DNA of 57,109 nucleotides from a virus. The stretch lies in the IMG/VR virus record IMGVR_UViG_3300047300_000237, positions 1 through 57,109 of that record, one strand, 5' to 3'. Under the pieces are notes generated by a model. That model was not told the origin of the DNA, searched no databases, and saw only the letters and a list, made by a program, of their open reading frames with translations. Made by a program: the position numbers and the translations under genes. Of this stretch, positions 9,110-17,981 are shown one piece after another. The first letter of the stretch is position 1. Each line of letters begins with the position of its first letter.

Positions 9110-11194
9110 ATGGCTAATATTATTGAAAAAGCAAAGGCGAGACTTGCTGAAAAGCGTGGGTCTGATTACACACTGTATCACAAGTCGTATACAGATGCAA
9201 TCAATCATGCACTTTCGCACCACGAAAAGTCGGGTCTCCATGTAAGTGACGATGATAGATTTCAACACGTTGGTGTTGGCTCAAAGAAGCCAAGCGAAGG
9301 TAATACCACTTCTGTAAACATTCCCGCTACACATACTAGCGGCAAGAAGCACATGATCCACGTTCAAGTATTCAACAAGGGTGGCACACATCCTTATGAA
9401 CTGAATACCTATTCGAGCGGCATGGGTCGTCATGTCAAAGAAGAAAACGATTACTATCCTCGTGAAGGATTCCCAGAAGAAGGCGATTACGGATATCATC
9501 CAAATCCAGGTCTAAAGCCACAAGAGAGCGATAAAGATCAGGACATGGATAAGGCATATAAGGCTGCAACAGAAGCAGAAGCCAAGAAACCATTGAATGC
9601 CAAGAAGTTAGAAGTATCTAACAAGGTTGAAGAAGCATACGGCATGTGGAAGGTAGAGTTTCCTAAGCAACATGTCGGTAAGCAAGTAGAGGCTGGCTCA
9701 GTCCACGTTAAGGCCCAGAACACCGCCCATGCACACAAGGTTGCTGCAAAGAGAGTTGGTGTTGACCACAAGGTATTCAAATCGAAGGTAACTAAGTCTT
9801 CAATTCTTCCAGAAGAAGCAGAAGAACTGATGGAACGTGGTGCAGATGGTAAAGGTTACTATCGCAAGACAGAAGACGGCGCTGGACTAACTCGTAAGGG
9901 TGCTAAGGCCATGGGCGTCAAGACGGCCGTTACTACACCTCCTAGCAAGTTAGATCCAAATGGTGAGGCTGCAAAACGCCGCAAATCATTCTGCGCCCGC
10001 ATGGGTGGCATGAAGGGTCCTATGAAGGACGAAAAGGGTAGACCAACTCGTAAGGCTATGTCACTACGCCGTTGGAACTGCCGCACAGAAGAAACACAAC
10101 TTGACGAAGTTTTAGGTACAGACAACGAATGGGGTCGTCCAGAACTACGCAAGAAGTTTGCTGCTATGACACCTGGGCAAGAGGGTCTAGCCGCTGATCA
10201 AATTCCAATGATGGATCCATTTTCTGGTAATGCAATTCATGAAGAAGACCTGCACGAAATCTCGGCTCTTGGGGCCAAGAAGCGTTCTCAATTCGCTGCT
10301 AAACTACAAAAGAGACTTGCCGATCCGAAATCAATCGCAAAGGCGAAGAAAGAAGTAGCAAAGAAAAAGGCAGCCGAGAAAGCCCAAGCCGCAGAGGCAC
10401 CCAAGCATCTCGTAATGCAACTTCGCAAAGCATCATCTATTGGTGCCAAGGTTAAGTTCCATGATGGTTCAGAACACCACGTGGCACCTAACCACGTAGA
10501 GAAGTTCAATGATCGCTATCATTCATTGAAGTCTTCAATCGAAAAAGAAAGTCTCGTAAAGAGAGCGCACAAATCACATGCGGACTTTATGAGAGCCATT
10601 TCCGAAGAGACTGAAATGGGTCAACCAGAAGCACCTTGCACTTGCAACATTTCCCCTGCAAATTATCCTCACCCATCGCAACTATCACCTGAACCAATGC
10701 TCGGTGATATGAATGGTGATAATGAGGTAAATGAGTGGGATGAAGCCGCAATCGAAGCAGATGTTACAAACGAAATCGAAAACTCTTCATGGCAAGACCT
10801 AAGTAAGTATTACGAAGATGAAGGAGAGGATGAAGACGAGGATGAAGCAGAAGACCTAGACGAAGCAATCACTCCTCAGGGTCGTCTAAAGAAAAAGTTT
10901 GCTGCAATGCGTAACAAGACACGCCGCAATCTTGCGAAGAACATGGCTCTAAAGCGTATTGCTACACCCGATCGCATCAAGGCTCGTTCTATCCGTGCCG
11001 CTCGTCGTATGGTTTACAAGCGCATTCTTCGTAACCGCGATCCATCGTCGGTATCAGCCGCAGAGAAGGCTCGTATCGAAGCACAAGTAAAGCGTATGGC
11101 ACCTATGGTATCAAGACTTTCAATTCGCCTACAACAAAGCGAAAGAAAGCGTGACCAAGCCCGCGTAGTTAATGCAAGATCAAAGAAGAAATAA
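9110..11194 (+). CDS. Large modular late protein, probably virion/head-associated
   Basis: 694 residues, highly charged, with several modules. An N-terminal helical part is followed by a Lys/Ala-rich linker. A distinct block near residues 244-325 (GADGKGYYRKTEDGAG, then CARMGGM...RRWNC) recurs in T4-like phage proteins of unknown function. Another block near 430-500 contains FHDGSEHHVAPNHVEKF. A very acidic run (EDEGEDEDEDEAED, about 565-580) separates it from a strongly basic C-terminus. Elements such as DEVLG and LHEIS might be prohead-protease sites. The composition suits a packaged, DNA-contacting or core protein, but no catalytic site is visible and the function is unknown. Confidence 0.7.
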   Translation: MANIIEKAKARLAEKRGSDYTLYHKSYTDAINHALSHHEKSGLHVSDDDRFQHVGVGSKKPSEGNTTSVNIPATHTSGKKHMIHVQVFNKGGTHPYELNTYSSGMGRHVKEENDYYPREGFPEEGDYGYHPNPGLKPQESDKDQDMDKAYKAATEAEAKKPLNAKKLEVSNKVEEAYGMWKVEFPKQHVGKQVEAGSVHVKAQNTAHAHKVAAKRVGVDHKVFKSKVTKSSILPEEAEELMERGADGKGYYRKTEDGAGLTRKGAKAMGVKTAVTTPPSKLDPNGEAAKRRKSFCARMGGMKGPMKDEKGRPTRKAMSLRRWNCRTEETQLDEVLGTDNEWGRPELRKKFAAMTPGQEGLAADQIPMMDPFSGNAIHEEDLHEISALGAKKRSQFAAKLQKRLADPKSIAKAKKEVAKKKAAEKAQAAEAPKHLVMQLRKASSIGAKVKFHDGSEHHVAPNHVEKFNDRYHSLKSSIEKESLVKRAHKSHADFMRAISEETEMGQPEAPCTCNISPANYPHPSQLSPEPMLGDMNGDNEVNEWDEAAIEADVTNEIENSSWQDLSKYYEDEGEDEDEDEAEDLDEAITPQGRLKKKFAAMRNKTRRNLAKNMALKRIATPDRIKARSIRAARRMVYKRILRNRDPSSVSAAEKARIEAQVKRMAPMVSRLSIRLQQSERKRDQARVVNARSKKK

Positions 11195-11195
11195 A

Positions 11196-11633
11196 ATGGA
11201 TGAATTGAAGACCTCTTTGAAAATAGTTCTCGCCAATACATATGCAATGTATTTCAAAGCGCATGGACACCACTGGAATGTAGAGGGTAAAGACTTCTCT
11301 CAATTTCATTCATTCTTTTCTGGCATATACGAAGAACTTTTTGCCGCTGTAGATACTATCGCAGAAGAAATCAGAGCGTTAGATGATTATGCTCCATACA
11401 ATATGTCAGAGTTATCATCTATGACTACTGTAAAAGAATCTAATATCTACGGTTTAGATGTTTCTGGTATGCTGGCTGATCTTATGGATGCTAACGGTTC
11501 TGTAATAGAAGCATTGAATTCAGCCCATAAATTAGCAGAAGCCGAAAACAATAGAGGTCTAGTAAATCTTTTAGAAGAGAGATTAGACGTTCACGCAAAG
11601 CACGGTTGGATGATCCGTGCATCCTCTAAGTAA
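11196..11633 (+). CDS. dps: Dps-like ferritin-fold protein
   Basis: 145 residues from ATG 11196; an in-frame ATG at 11172 lies inside the previous gene. The sequence GHHWNVEGKDF, then a His and YEELFAAVDTIAEEIRALD carries the Dps ferroxidase pattern: His, HWNV.G..F...H, and acidic residues one helix on. Dps proteins form 12-mers that bind DNA and oxidise iron with peroxide. In a late operon it might protect packaged or replicating DNA from oxidative damage. The basic N-terminal tail that E. coli Dps uses for DNA binding is absent, so a purely ferritin-like role is possible. Confidence 0.85.
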   Translation: MDELKTSLKIVLANTYAMYFKAHGHHWNVEGKDFSQFHSFFSGIYEELFAAVDTIAEEIRALDDYAPYNMSELSSMTTVKESNIYGLDVSGMLADLMDANGSVIEALNSAHKLAEAENNRGLVNLLEERLDVHAKHGWMIRASSK

Positions 11634-11639
11634 TAAATA
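11632..11639 (+). promoter_or_regulatory. Late promoter variant AATAAATA
   Basis: TAATAAATATAGAGG differs from TATAAATA at one base. It is placed 20 nt before the next ATG, starts inside the dps stop codon and has the same TATAGAG continuation as the first late promoter. Confidence 0.5.
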
Positions 11640-11658
11640 TAGAGGATAGGAGATAACA

Positions 11659-12609
11659 ATGTCACTAGAACAAACAATTAAAGATACGCTACTTTCTGAA
11701 TCTGTTGATTTAGATATGCGTCTACAGCAACTTGTTCGTGCAGGTCTAATGCCAGCCAACACACTACCTTTGCTCCGTAAAGGTATTGCTAAAGTTCAGG
11801 GTGGTTATCCACTTGTCGGCGCCGAGCGTGATGTAATGGCAAACTTCTTAAACGCCATGATGTTCATTGTTCTAGGTGATGATAGTATCTTCAATAAAGC
11901 CCGCACCGGTGCCAAGCACTACACTACAGAAGAAGTTGAAACTGTAGAAGAGGGCGAGAACAAAGAAATGAAGGGTAAAGATCCTTGCTGGAAGGGCTAC
12001 GAGATGGTAGGCATGAAGAAGAAAAACGGCAAAGAAGTTCCTAACTGTGTTCCTGCTAACGAAGAAGTCGAACAGATTGATGAAATCTCGAAGACAACTC
12101 TAAAGTCTTATTCCGCCAAGGCAGAAAAGCAAACTCGCGGCAATCAGCCTCATGGTAAAGATGCACTTAGAAAGCGCACTAACCGCGAGAAGGGCCTAAA
12201 AAGCGCATACAATAAGTATTATGGATACAAGACAAAGGTTCATGCAACGGAAGAAGTTGAACAGATCGACGAACTTTCGAAGGACACATTAAAATCTTAT
12301 CTAGATAAGAAAAAGGTTCCTTCAGGAACAGTAGTTGCAAACACTAACGATAAAGATAGTATGAGAAAGTATACTAATAGAGTTGTTGGTGGTGTTCGCG
12401 CCAGTCGTAAACTTCTTGCGAAGGAATCTCGCCGCACAGAAGCAATGGCAGATATTGCAGCCATCAAGCAGATGAATGAATCATACAAGACTACATTTAA
12501 TGCAGCACTTGAACAATACGGAATCAAGTCTCCCTCGGAACTTGATGAAGAAAAGCGTAAAGAATTTTTTAATTTCGTAGATCAAAACTATAAAAAGGGA
12601 GACAATTAA
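11659..12609 (+). CDS. Late protein with EEVEQIDELSK repeats, head/core-like
   Basis: 316 residues. The N-terminal helical domain (about 1-90) is followed by two copies of EEVEQIDE(I/L)SK(T/D)TLKSY near residues 135 and 199, each with a basic Lys-rich helix. The C-terminal block (NAALEQYGIKSPSELDEE, then KEFFNFVDQNYKKG) recurs in T4-like head-associated proteins as I recall them. The repeats resemble modules in phage proteins thought to be prohead core or packaged. It starts after a late-type promoter and overlaps the next gene by one base. The role is inferred, not shown. Confidence 0.65.
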   Translation: MSLEQTIKDTLLSESVDLDMRLQQLVRAGLMPANTLPLLRKGIAKVQGGYPLVGAERDVMANFLNAMMFIVLGDDSIFNKARTGAKHYTTEEVETVEEGENKEMKGKDPCWKGYEMVGMKKKNGKEVPNCVPANEEVEQIDEISKTTLKSYSAKAEKQTRGNQPHGKDALRKRTNREKGLKSAYNKYYGYKTKVHATEEVEQIDELSKDTLKSYLDKKKVPSGTVVANTNDKDSMRKYTNRVVGGVRASRKLLAKESRRTEAMADIAAIKQMNESYKTTFNAALEQYGIKSPSELDEEKRKEFFNFVDQNYKKGDN

Positions 12610-13010
12610 TGTCCGCATGGTCAAAGACAAAGAAGCCAGTAGTTACTGGTCTAGATCCAGCAGATATCTACATGGTAGATGAAGCAGAATGTGCAGCAAC
12701 TCCAGGTATTGCACAACCAGGTTGGGTTCACGTTCAAACAGTAGGTAGCCGCAAGAAATATCAAACACTTGTTGCTATGGCAGATGCATTCACCGATGCT
12801 GAATATGAAGCAGGCGTTGGTGTTGTTGCAACTGCACTAGTAAATGGTACTGAATACAAGATCCTTACTGCGGGAACTACCGACTTCACTCTAGTCGGTG
12901 CTGCAAACAACAACGTTGGCACAGTCTTTACGGCAACAGGCGCTGGCACAGGTACAGGTACCGCAGTTGCCACTGCTAATGTTGACGACGACGAATTCCC
13001 AGAAGACTAA
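12609..13010 (+). CDS. Putative structural protein with Gly/Thr/Ala repeat
   Basis: 133 residues. The C-terminal half (VNGTEYKILTAGTTDFTLVG, then a run rich in GTGTGTA) is a beta-rich domain common in phage virion proteins. The tail is acidic (DDDEFPED). TAATG overlap couples it to the upstream gene. No enzyme motif is present. Decoration or fibre-associated protein is the best guess. Confidence 0.6.
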   Translation: MSAWSKTKKPVVTGLDPADIYMVDEAECAATPGIAQPGWVHVQTVGSRKKYQTLVAMADAFTDAEYEAGVGVVATALVNGTEYKILTAGTTDFTLVGAANNNVGTVFTATGAGTGTGTAVATANVDDDEFPED

Positions 13011-13020
13011 GGTAATTTAA

Positions 13021-13476
13021 ATGGCAGATAGCAAAGTGACAGCCATGCAGCCAGCGTCCGAGATTGCCTCGGGCGACTGGTTGTATCTAGTGAAGCCAAA
13101 TACAAGTCCATATGATCATAAACTAAGCATTGCTAATCTGTTTGGGGGCATTCCTGTTCCCGTTACATTAGAAAAGACGCTGACACTTGGTGGCACTCCT
13201 CAGACCATTTCGGCACCCGGGAGTGCCATCGATATCACAACGTCTGTATCTAAGATCACTTCTCCTGATAACAATGGTACCTTAACTATTGTAGACGGAG
13301 TAGATGGTCAGATTAAGACCATCATTATGGTTTCAAATACTGGTAATAAAACTCTATCGATCACCTCTAATATTGGTCATTCGAGTATTGCTTTCTCTCA
13401 GGCTGGCCATACTGCTACATTAATGTTCATGGGTACCTCTTGGTATTTCATTGGGGGAACGGCGACAGTATCATAA
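13021..13476 (+). CDS. Putative fibre-like structural protein
   Basis: 151 residues, dominated by short beta strands (TLTLGGTPQTISAPGSAIDI; KTIIMVSNTGNKTLSI). This composition is seen in head- or tail-fibre domains. No transmembrane segment or catalytic motif is visible. It lies in the late operon behind a similar small structural gene. AAGGTAA precedes the ATG. Confidence 0.6.
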   Translation: MADSKVTAMQPASEIASGDWLYLVKPNTSPYDHKLSIANLFGGIPVPVTLEKTLTLGGTPQTISAPGSAIDITTSVSKITSPDNNGTLTIVDGVDGQIKTIIMVSNTGNKTLSITSNIGHSSIAFSQAGHTATLMFMGTSWYFIGGTATVS

Positions 13477-13477
13477 T

Positions 13478-13840
13478 ATGTTTGAACTTAATGATGACAA
13501 TTTTTTGATCTTTGCTATTAAGAGTTATGACAATCGAGGTTGCCTCGGCATGTCAGACCTCGAAGAAGATTTGAAAAGATTTAAATATATCAAAAGACTA
13601 TTTCGTCGGTATGAAACAACAGATGTTTTGAGTGAAAGATTAATACTCAATCATTTGATTGTTTTATATAATGTGTTCGGTGAAAATACTTCCTTGATGC
13701 TTTTGTATAAAGTAGAAAAGAAGTATTGGAGTTATCTAAAGACATTTCTTGTCTATCTAAATAGAATGACTATGGATGATATACCAGAAATACCTTTAGA
13801 TATAAGAATAGCCACGGCACTAAGGAATATAGATGTCTAA
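13478..13840 (+). CDS. Conserved T4-like phage protein, 120 residues
   Basis: The start is ATG 13478, directly after the previous stop; extending upstream would overlap the structural gene. The protein is helical, with a conserved-looking core (LILNHLIVLYNVFGENT, then LLYKVEKKYWSYLKTFLVYL). It forms a pair with the next gene, overlapping it by 8 nt. I recall the same pair in marine T4-like phages, where neither is named. Function unknown. Confidence 0.7.
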   Translation: MFELNDDNFLIFAIKSYDNRGCLGMSDLEEDLKRFKYIKRLFRRYETTDVLSERLILNHLIVLYNVFGENTSLMLLYKVEKKYWSYLKTFLVYLNRMTMDDIPEIPLDIRIATALRNIDV

Positions 13841-14369
13841 GTTTATTGATAATGCATTAGCGTTTCGCATCTTATGGATGCTGACTACTCCGTTTGAAAG
13901 GACGGATGCATATCGCTTAGGTATTATCGATAAGACTGGCAAAGAAATTAAGCCTATCTCACAACTCAATACTGAGCCAGAGATGTCGGCATACACTTAT
14001 CTACATCGTTTGGTATTTCGCTTGAAGCGTATTATCAATAAGGTGCCAATTGAAAGTAAGAATTTTCTTTCGTTTGCCGCTGCTGTTGCCCTCGTCAAAG
14101 AAGGCGTAGAATATGACGATGATATTTTAGAGGAACTATACTACATGGCACACGAAGATCCAGAAGCAATTGCTCTTGCAGAAGAACTAGAGAACAAGAC
14201 GCTATCGTTCAAGCAGTTTGTCGAAGAGATGGGCGTTGGCGGTGGTGCAGTGGCTGGTATTGGTATTCCTCATCCAACTATTCCAAATCAGGCAGAACCT
14301 GGCGTTTCAAAGAAGACGCAAAAGAACTATAAAAAGAAAAATAAAATGTTTAGAAGGAATGCGAAATGA
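13833..14369 (+). CDS. Conserved phage protein with internal LSFKQFVEE motif
   Basis: 178 residues. The N-terminal domain begins with a conserved-looking FRILWMLTTPFERTDAYRLG. Near residue 125 comes TLSFKQFVEEM, matching the SFxxF(I/V)xE peptide found at the ends of three other late proteins. It is followed by GVGGGAVAGIG and a basic tail (KKTQKNYKKKNKMFRRN). The motif may be a capsid-targeting or protease-cleavage element. Function unknown. It overlaps the next gene by 4 nt. Confidence 0.7.
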   Translation: MSKFIDNALAFRILWMLTTPFERTDAYRLGIIDKTGKEIKPISQLNTEPEMSAYTYLHRLVFRLKRIINKVPIESKNFLSFAAAVALVKEGVEYDDDILEELYYMAHEDPEAIALAEELENKTLSFKQFVEEMGVGGGAVAGIGIPHPTIPNQAEPGVSKKTQKNYKKKNKMFRRNAK

Positions 14370-14818
14370 ATTTGTTAAACTTCTTTTCGGTAAGCAAAGA
14401 GATTGACACCCTAGAAGAACTAGAAATCGAAAAGGGTAAACTCCAACTTACCATCATGAAGATGGCTGCTACTATTCTTGGCACAATCATGTTGGCTGTG
14501 GTATTCATCTTCCTTATCGGCATGTTCATGCCAAATGATCTTATCGACAACAATGAAATCTTCAAGATCATTGGTCCAGCATTCTCGACTATCGTTGGCG
14601 CATTCGTAGGTGCATTCGCTACTATGATGGGCATGAAGACTGCCGAGTTTGATCCTAATGTAAAGGTTCAAGAACTTGGCAAGACAGACTATAAGCACCT
14701 TGCAGAAGCAAGAACTGAAACTGCCAAGGCACGTTCACTTGAAATTGAAAATGAAGAAAAGGAACTCGAACTACTGAATAAGTATAAGGATTCCGATGAT
14801 GATTGGGGACCATTCTAA
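14366..14818 (+). CDS. Membrane protein with two TM helices
   Basis: 150 residues. Hydrophobic segments lie near 33-52 (MAATILGTIMLAVVFIFLIG) and 68-88 (IIGPAFSTIVGAFVGAFATM). A charged, coiled-coil-like C-terminus follows (KARSLEIENEEKELELLNKY). It sits just before the endolysin gene, sharing TAATG, so a role as holin or lysis regulator is possible. The long cytoplasmic tail is unlike small holins. Confidence 0.7.
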   Translation: MNLLNFFSVSKEIDTLEELEIEKGKLQLTIMKMAATILGTIMLAVVFIFLIGMFMPNDLIDNNEIFKIIGPAFSTIVGAFVGAFATMMGMKTAEFDPNVKVQELGKTDYKHLAEARTETAKARSLEIENEEKELELLNKYKDSDDDWGPF

Positions 14819-15990
14819 TGACACAGTTGACAGAACACTTCACGCTTGAGGAGATGACAGTATCTCCGACTGCTAAGAAACTTGGATTGTCCAACACTCC
14901 AACTCCTGAGCATATTGAGAACATGCGCTATTGCTGTGAAATGATTCTCGAAAAGGTTCGTGCTAAATTTGGTCCAGTTACAATCAACTCTTCGTATCGT
15001 TCACCTCGCGTCAATCAGGCCGTTGGTGGTTCGAAGACATCACAGCATGTTAATGGACAAGCAATCGACTTCGAAGTTAAGGGTGTTGACAACAAGACTG
15101 TTGCTGACTGGGTCGCTGACAATCTAGAGTTTGACCAAGTTATTCTTGAGTTTTATACCAAGGGTGACAAGAACTCTGGTTGGGTTCACGCATCGATCAA
15201 GAAGGAAGGTGACAATCGTCGCCAACGTCTGATTGCTACTAAGTCTAAGGCAGGTGGCACATCTTATACTCCAGTCAAGGACTTCGATCCAAGCACAACC
15301 AAGGAAGCAGGTGCACCAGTTGTAGAAGCAGCGGTGCAAGTTGCTAAGACGGCTCCTGCTCCAAATCCATCAGGGCTTGGACCAATGGCATCACTTCAAG
15401 CAAAGTGCGGCGTTGCCGCTGATGGTAAGTGGGGTCCAGGAACATTCAAGGCCGCAAGAGATCACTTCAAACTTTCGACTGCACAAGCCGCACATTTCTT
15501 TGGCCAATGCGCCCACGAGTCGGGTAACTTCAAGGTATTCTCTGAAAATCTAAACTACTCGGCCGACGGTCTGAATAAGATTTTCAAAAAGTATTTCCCA
15601 ACAGTTGCCGCAGCACAACCATATGCTCGTAAGCCTGAAAAGATTGCGAACAAGGTTTACGCAAACCGTATGGGCAACGGACCAGAATCGTCGGGTGACG
15701 GATGGAAATTCCGTGGTCGTGGACCAATTCAGTTAACAGGCAAGGACAACTACACTGCATTCGCACAGTCAATCGGTCGTCCAGATGTTCTAACAAATCC
15801 TGATATCGTTGCAACCGAACTTGCCTTTGAATCCGCTCTATGGTTCTTCAATAAGAACGGTCTGTTTGCTATTGCAGATAAGGGTGTAACCGATGCCGTG
15901 ATCGGGCAGATCACTCGCCGAGTAAATGGTGGCACGCACGGTCTAGAAGATCGTATCAAGAAAACTAAACAATTTGCAAACTGGGGATAA
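14818..15990 (+). CDS. Bifunctional endolysin: M15 peptidase plus GH19 glycosidase
   Basis: 390 residues from ATG 14818, which overlaps the preceding stop. Residues 1-130 form a peptidase M15-type domain: SSYRSPRVNQAVGGSKTSQH, then GQAIDFE and WVHAS supply the His/Asp/His zinc site expected of the family. A linker rich in Pro, Ala and Lys follows. From about residue 180 a GH19 chitinase-like lysozyme domain begins, with catalytic Glu in CAHESG and the RGRGPIQLTGKDNY block. The two domains would cut peptide and glycan bonds of peptidoglycan. There is no signal peptide, so release would need a holin. The fusion is long for a phage endolysin. Confidence 0.88.
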   Translation: MTQLTEHFTLEEMTVSPTAKKLGLSNTPTPEHIENMRYCCEMILEKVRAKFGPVTINSSYRSPRVNQAVGGSKTSQHVNGQAIDFEVKGVDNKTVADWVADNLEFDQVILEFYTKGDKNSGWVHASIKKEGDNRRQRLIATKSKAGGTSYTPVKDFDPSTTKEAGAPVVEAAVQVAKTAPAPNPSGLGPMASLQAKCGVAADGKWGPGTFKAARDHFKLSTAQAAHFFGQCAHESGNFKVFSENLNYSADGLNKIFKKYFPTVAAAQPYARKPEKIANKVYANRMGNGPESSGDGWKFRGRGPIQLTGKDNYTAFAQSIGRPDVLTNPDIVATELAFESALWFFNKNGLFAIADKGVTDAVIGQITRRVNGGTHGLEDRIKKTKQFANWG

Positions 15991-15995
15991 TAAAT

Positions 15996-16169
15996 ATGCT
16001 TAATCAAATCAAAGATGCTTTAAAGAAACTCTTCGGTTTCGTTGATGCTAATAAAGATGGTAAGATTGATATCGCAGAGGTAACTGCCGCTGTTGATAAA
16101 GCAGAAGCAAAGATCGAAGAAGTAAAAGAAGTTGTAAAGAAAACTCGCGGCCGCAAAAAGGCTAAGTAA
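15996..16169 (+). CDS. 57-residue EF-hand-like protein
   Basis: Reads M-L-N-Q-I-K-D-A-L-K-K-L-F-G, then the loop DANKDGKIDIAE (about residues 18-29), then a helix and a basic tail ending RGRKKAK. The 12-residue loop fits the EF-hand calcium pattern DxNxDGxIxxxE, with acidic or polar residues at positions 1, 3, 5 and 12. The gene fits tightly between the endolysin and the coiled-coil gene, with one intervening base at neither end of its stop and the next ATG. A single EF-hand would need to dimerise or pair with a partner. Function unknown; calcium binding is inferred. Confidence 0.7.
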   Translation: MLNQIKDALKKLFGFVDANKDGKIDIAEVTAAVDKAEAKIEEVKEVVKKTRGRKKAK

Positions 16170-16637
16170 ATGAATACGTTAGAAACAAAAGTCGCCGTTC
16201 TGGAACATGACCTGAAACAAGTGCAGGTTGTGTTCGGTCGTCTTGATTTGGCGATTGAAAAGATCGGTGACGTTTCTAACTGTATCAATAAAATGTTGGC
16301 GGTACACGACACTAAACTTGAGGCGCAAGAAACAGTAAACGAAGATATTTACCAGAGTTTAGAGGTGCATAGACAAGAGACTAAGGCCAGCAACGCCGAG
16401 TTGCATTCGCGTATTACAACTACAACCCGAGAACTTGAAACTAAAATTCAGAATACAGAAGATAAACTTCTTTCCGCTATTACCGATCTAAAAAAATCAA
16501 TTGAGAAAGAAGAAGAAAAAAGTAAAGAACGTATTGACAAACTCGAAAAAGCCAAGTATCTATTTGTAGGTGGTGGTATCGTAGTTGGTGCAATCGTTAC
16601 TAAAATTCTACCACTATTCATGAAATTTATTGGATAA
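16170..16637 (+). CDS. Coiled-coil protein with C-terminal membrane anchor
   Basis: 155 residues. Nearly the whole protein is heptad-like coiled coil (for example RELETKIQNTEDKLLSAI). A single hydrophobic segment lies near 133-152 (YLFVGGGIVVGAIVTKILPL). It starts immediately after the EF-hand gene stop and is the last gene of the late block. Similar proteins near endolysins in other T4-like phages are unnamed; a lysis-related role is possible. Confidence 0.7.
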   Translation: MNTLETKVAVLEHDLKQVQVVFGRLDLAIEKIGDVSNCINKMLAVHDTKLEAQETVNEDIYQSLEVHRQETKASNAELHSRITTTTRELETKIQNTEDKLLSAITDLKKSIEKEEEKSKERIDKLEKAKYLFVGGGIVVGAIVTKILPLFMKFIG

Positions 16638-16642
16638 ACGGG

Positions 16643-16671
16643 TTGACTTACACCCGTTTTGGGTGTATAGT
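16643..16671 (+). promoter_or_regulatory. Promoter with internal palindrome upstream of primase
   Basis: TTGACT at 16643-16648, a 17-nt spacer and TATAGT at 16666-16671. The spacer and -10 contain ACACCC-gtttt-GGGTGT, and ACGGGT/ACCCGT flank the -35. Either could be an operator or a terminator stem for the late block. The predicted start point falls on the primase ATG at 16678. Confidence 0.7.
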
Positions 16672-16677
16672 CAATTC

Positions 16678-17718
16678 ATGAGCGCATATATTGACATTCA
16701 GTTCCTTCATACCATCTCGTATCGGCTTGAGAACTTTAAGAAAAAATCAACTGATCTTTGGAACTGCAGGTGTCCCATCTGCGGTGACTCCTCGCGTAAC
16801 AAGAAGAAGTCACGCGGGTATTTCTTTTTGGCTAAAAACAATCTAAACTACAAGTGCCACAACTGCGGTGTATCGATGCAGTTTGGTACCTTTCTCAAGC
16901 AGTTTGATGACAATCAGTATAAGCAGTATGTGGTTCAGCGGTATGCTGATACCGCAAACATTGGCCCTGCTAAGGCGCACCGAAAGATCGAAGAAGTTAT
17001 AGACTTCTCTGAGCCGAAGTTTGAAAAGAAACCTGAACCGAAGTTGTTAGATAGTATCATGGATCGTCTTGATACTCTTCCCGATGATAATGAGGCTGTT
17101 CAATATGCTAAATCTCGCCTTCTACCTGTGTCTAGTTTCTCTCGCCTTTATTATATTGACAATATTAAGAATATCGTATCACTTTCTCCAAAATACAAAG
17201 AGTCCATTATCACTTCGGAACCCCGTCTCGCGATTCCTTTTATTGATGGTAGTGGGAAGTTGCTTTGCGTCAGCCTTCGTGGGATGCGCGGCGAGTCTCT
17301 TAGGTATATCCTAGTAAAGGTAGACGACGATGCGCCTTCTATTTTTGGTCTTGACCAAGTTGATCCAGAGAAAGAAATCCTTGTCGTGGAAGGACCACTT
17401 GATTCCCTTTTTCTGGATAATGCTATTGCTTGTGCAGGAACATCGTTCGGAAAGATCGATCAACTCCCAGTCCCAAAAGAAAAAGTAACAATTATTTTCG
17501 ATAATCAACCAAAAAACCGAGAAGTCGGTAAATTGATGAATAAGTATATAGAGATGGGTTACAAGATGGTCATCTGGCCAGACAGCGTTCCCGGTAAAGA
17601 TATTAATGAAATGATTGAGAATGGGTTGACTTCTGAGGAAATCCATAGTATTATAAATCTTAATACTTTTCAAGGTCTATCAGCGAAGGCGAAATACGCC
17701 ATGTGGAGAAAGATATGA
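16678..17718 (+). CDS. 61: DNA primase, T4 gp61-like
   Basis: 346 residues. The N-terminal zinc finger (CRCPICGDSS, then YKCHNCG, about residues 30-65) and the gp61-type spacing mark a T4-family primase. A Toprim-like segment (EILVVEGPLDSLFLDNA) lies near residue 240. It makes RNA primers with the gp41 helicase. I chose ATG 16678; upstream in-frame TTG codons would place the start before the promoter -10. There is no Shine-Dalgarno, and the promoter predicts transcription starting at the ATG, so the message may be leaderless. It overlaps the next gene by 4 nt (ATGA). Confidence 0.92.
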   Translation: MSAYIDIQFLHTISYRLENFKKKSTDLWNCRCPICGDSSRNKKKSRGYFFLAKNNLNYKCHNCGVSMQFGTFLKQFDDNQYKQYVVQRYADTANIGPAKAHRKIEEVIDFSEPKFEKKPEPKLLDSIMDRLDTLPDDNEAVQYAKSRLLPVSSFSRLYYIDNIKNIVSLSPKYKESIITSEPRLAIPFIDGSGKLLCVSLRGMRGESLRYILVKVDDDAPSIFGLDQVDPEKEILVVEGPLDSLFLDNAIACAGTSFGKIDQLPVPKEKVTIIFDNQPKNREVGKLMNKYIEMGYKMVIWPDSVPGKDINEMIENGLTSEEIHSIINLNTFQGLSAKAKYAMWRKI

Positions 17719-17981
17719 GCGAATTAGTCGCTAATGAATATGGTGTTGAATTTGACCATATTCGTATTACTAAGTTGCGTATTCACCGCACAGACGGTAA
17801 GTGGTTAGTAGAATATCGCCGAGAGCCTCGTTGGTTCTTAGGTTTGGACCGCTGGTGGTGGTTCGATGATGGCACCTATATTGAATATGCCGATGCGTCT
17901 AATCGGGTAGATCATCTATTGGGTGTGGGTTTTGTAAGCAAGGCACAGTTCCAGAGTGTCAAGGAGTTTGAAGTTGAATGA
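17715..17981 (+). CDS. Hypothetical protein, 88 residues
   Basis: Not recognised. Rich in Trp and Arg (WLVEYRREPRWFLGLDRWWW), beta-like, no cysteines. The start is ATG 17715 with GGAGA upstream, coupled to primase by ATGA. It overlaps the SLOG-family gene by 4 nt. Confidence 0.75.
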   Translation: MSELVANEYGVEFDHIRITKLRIHRTDGKWLVEYRREPRWFLGLDRWWWFDDGTYIEYADASNRVDHLLGVGFVSKAQFQSVKEFEVE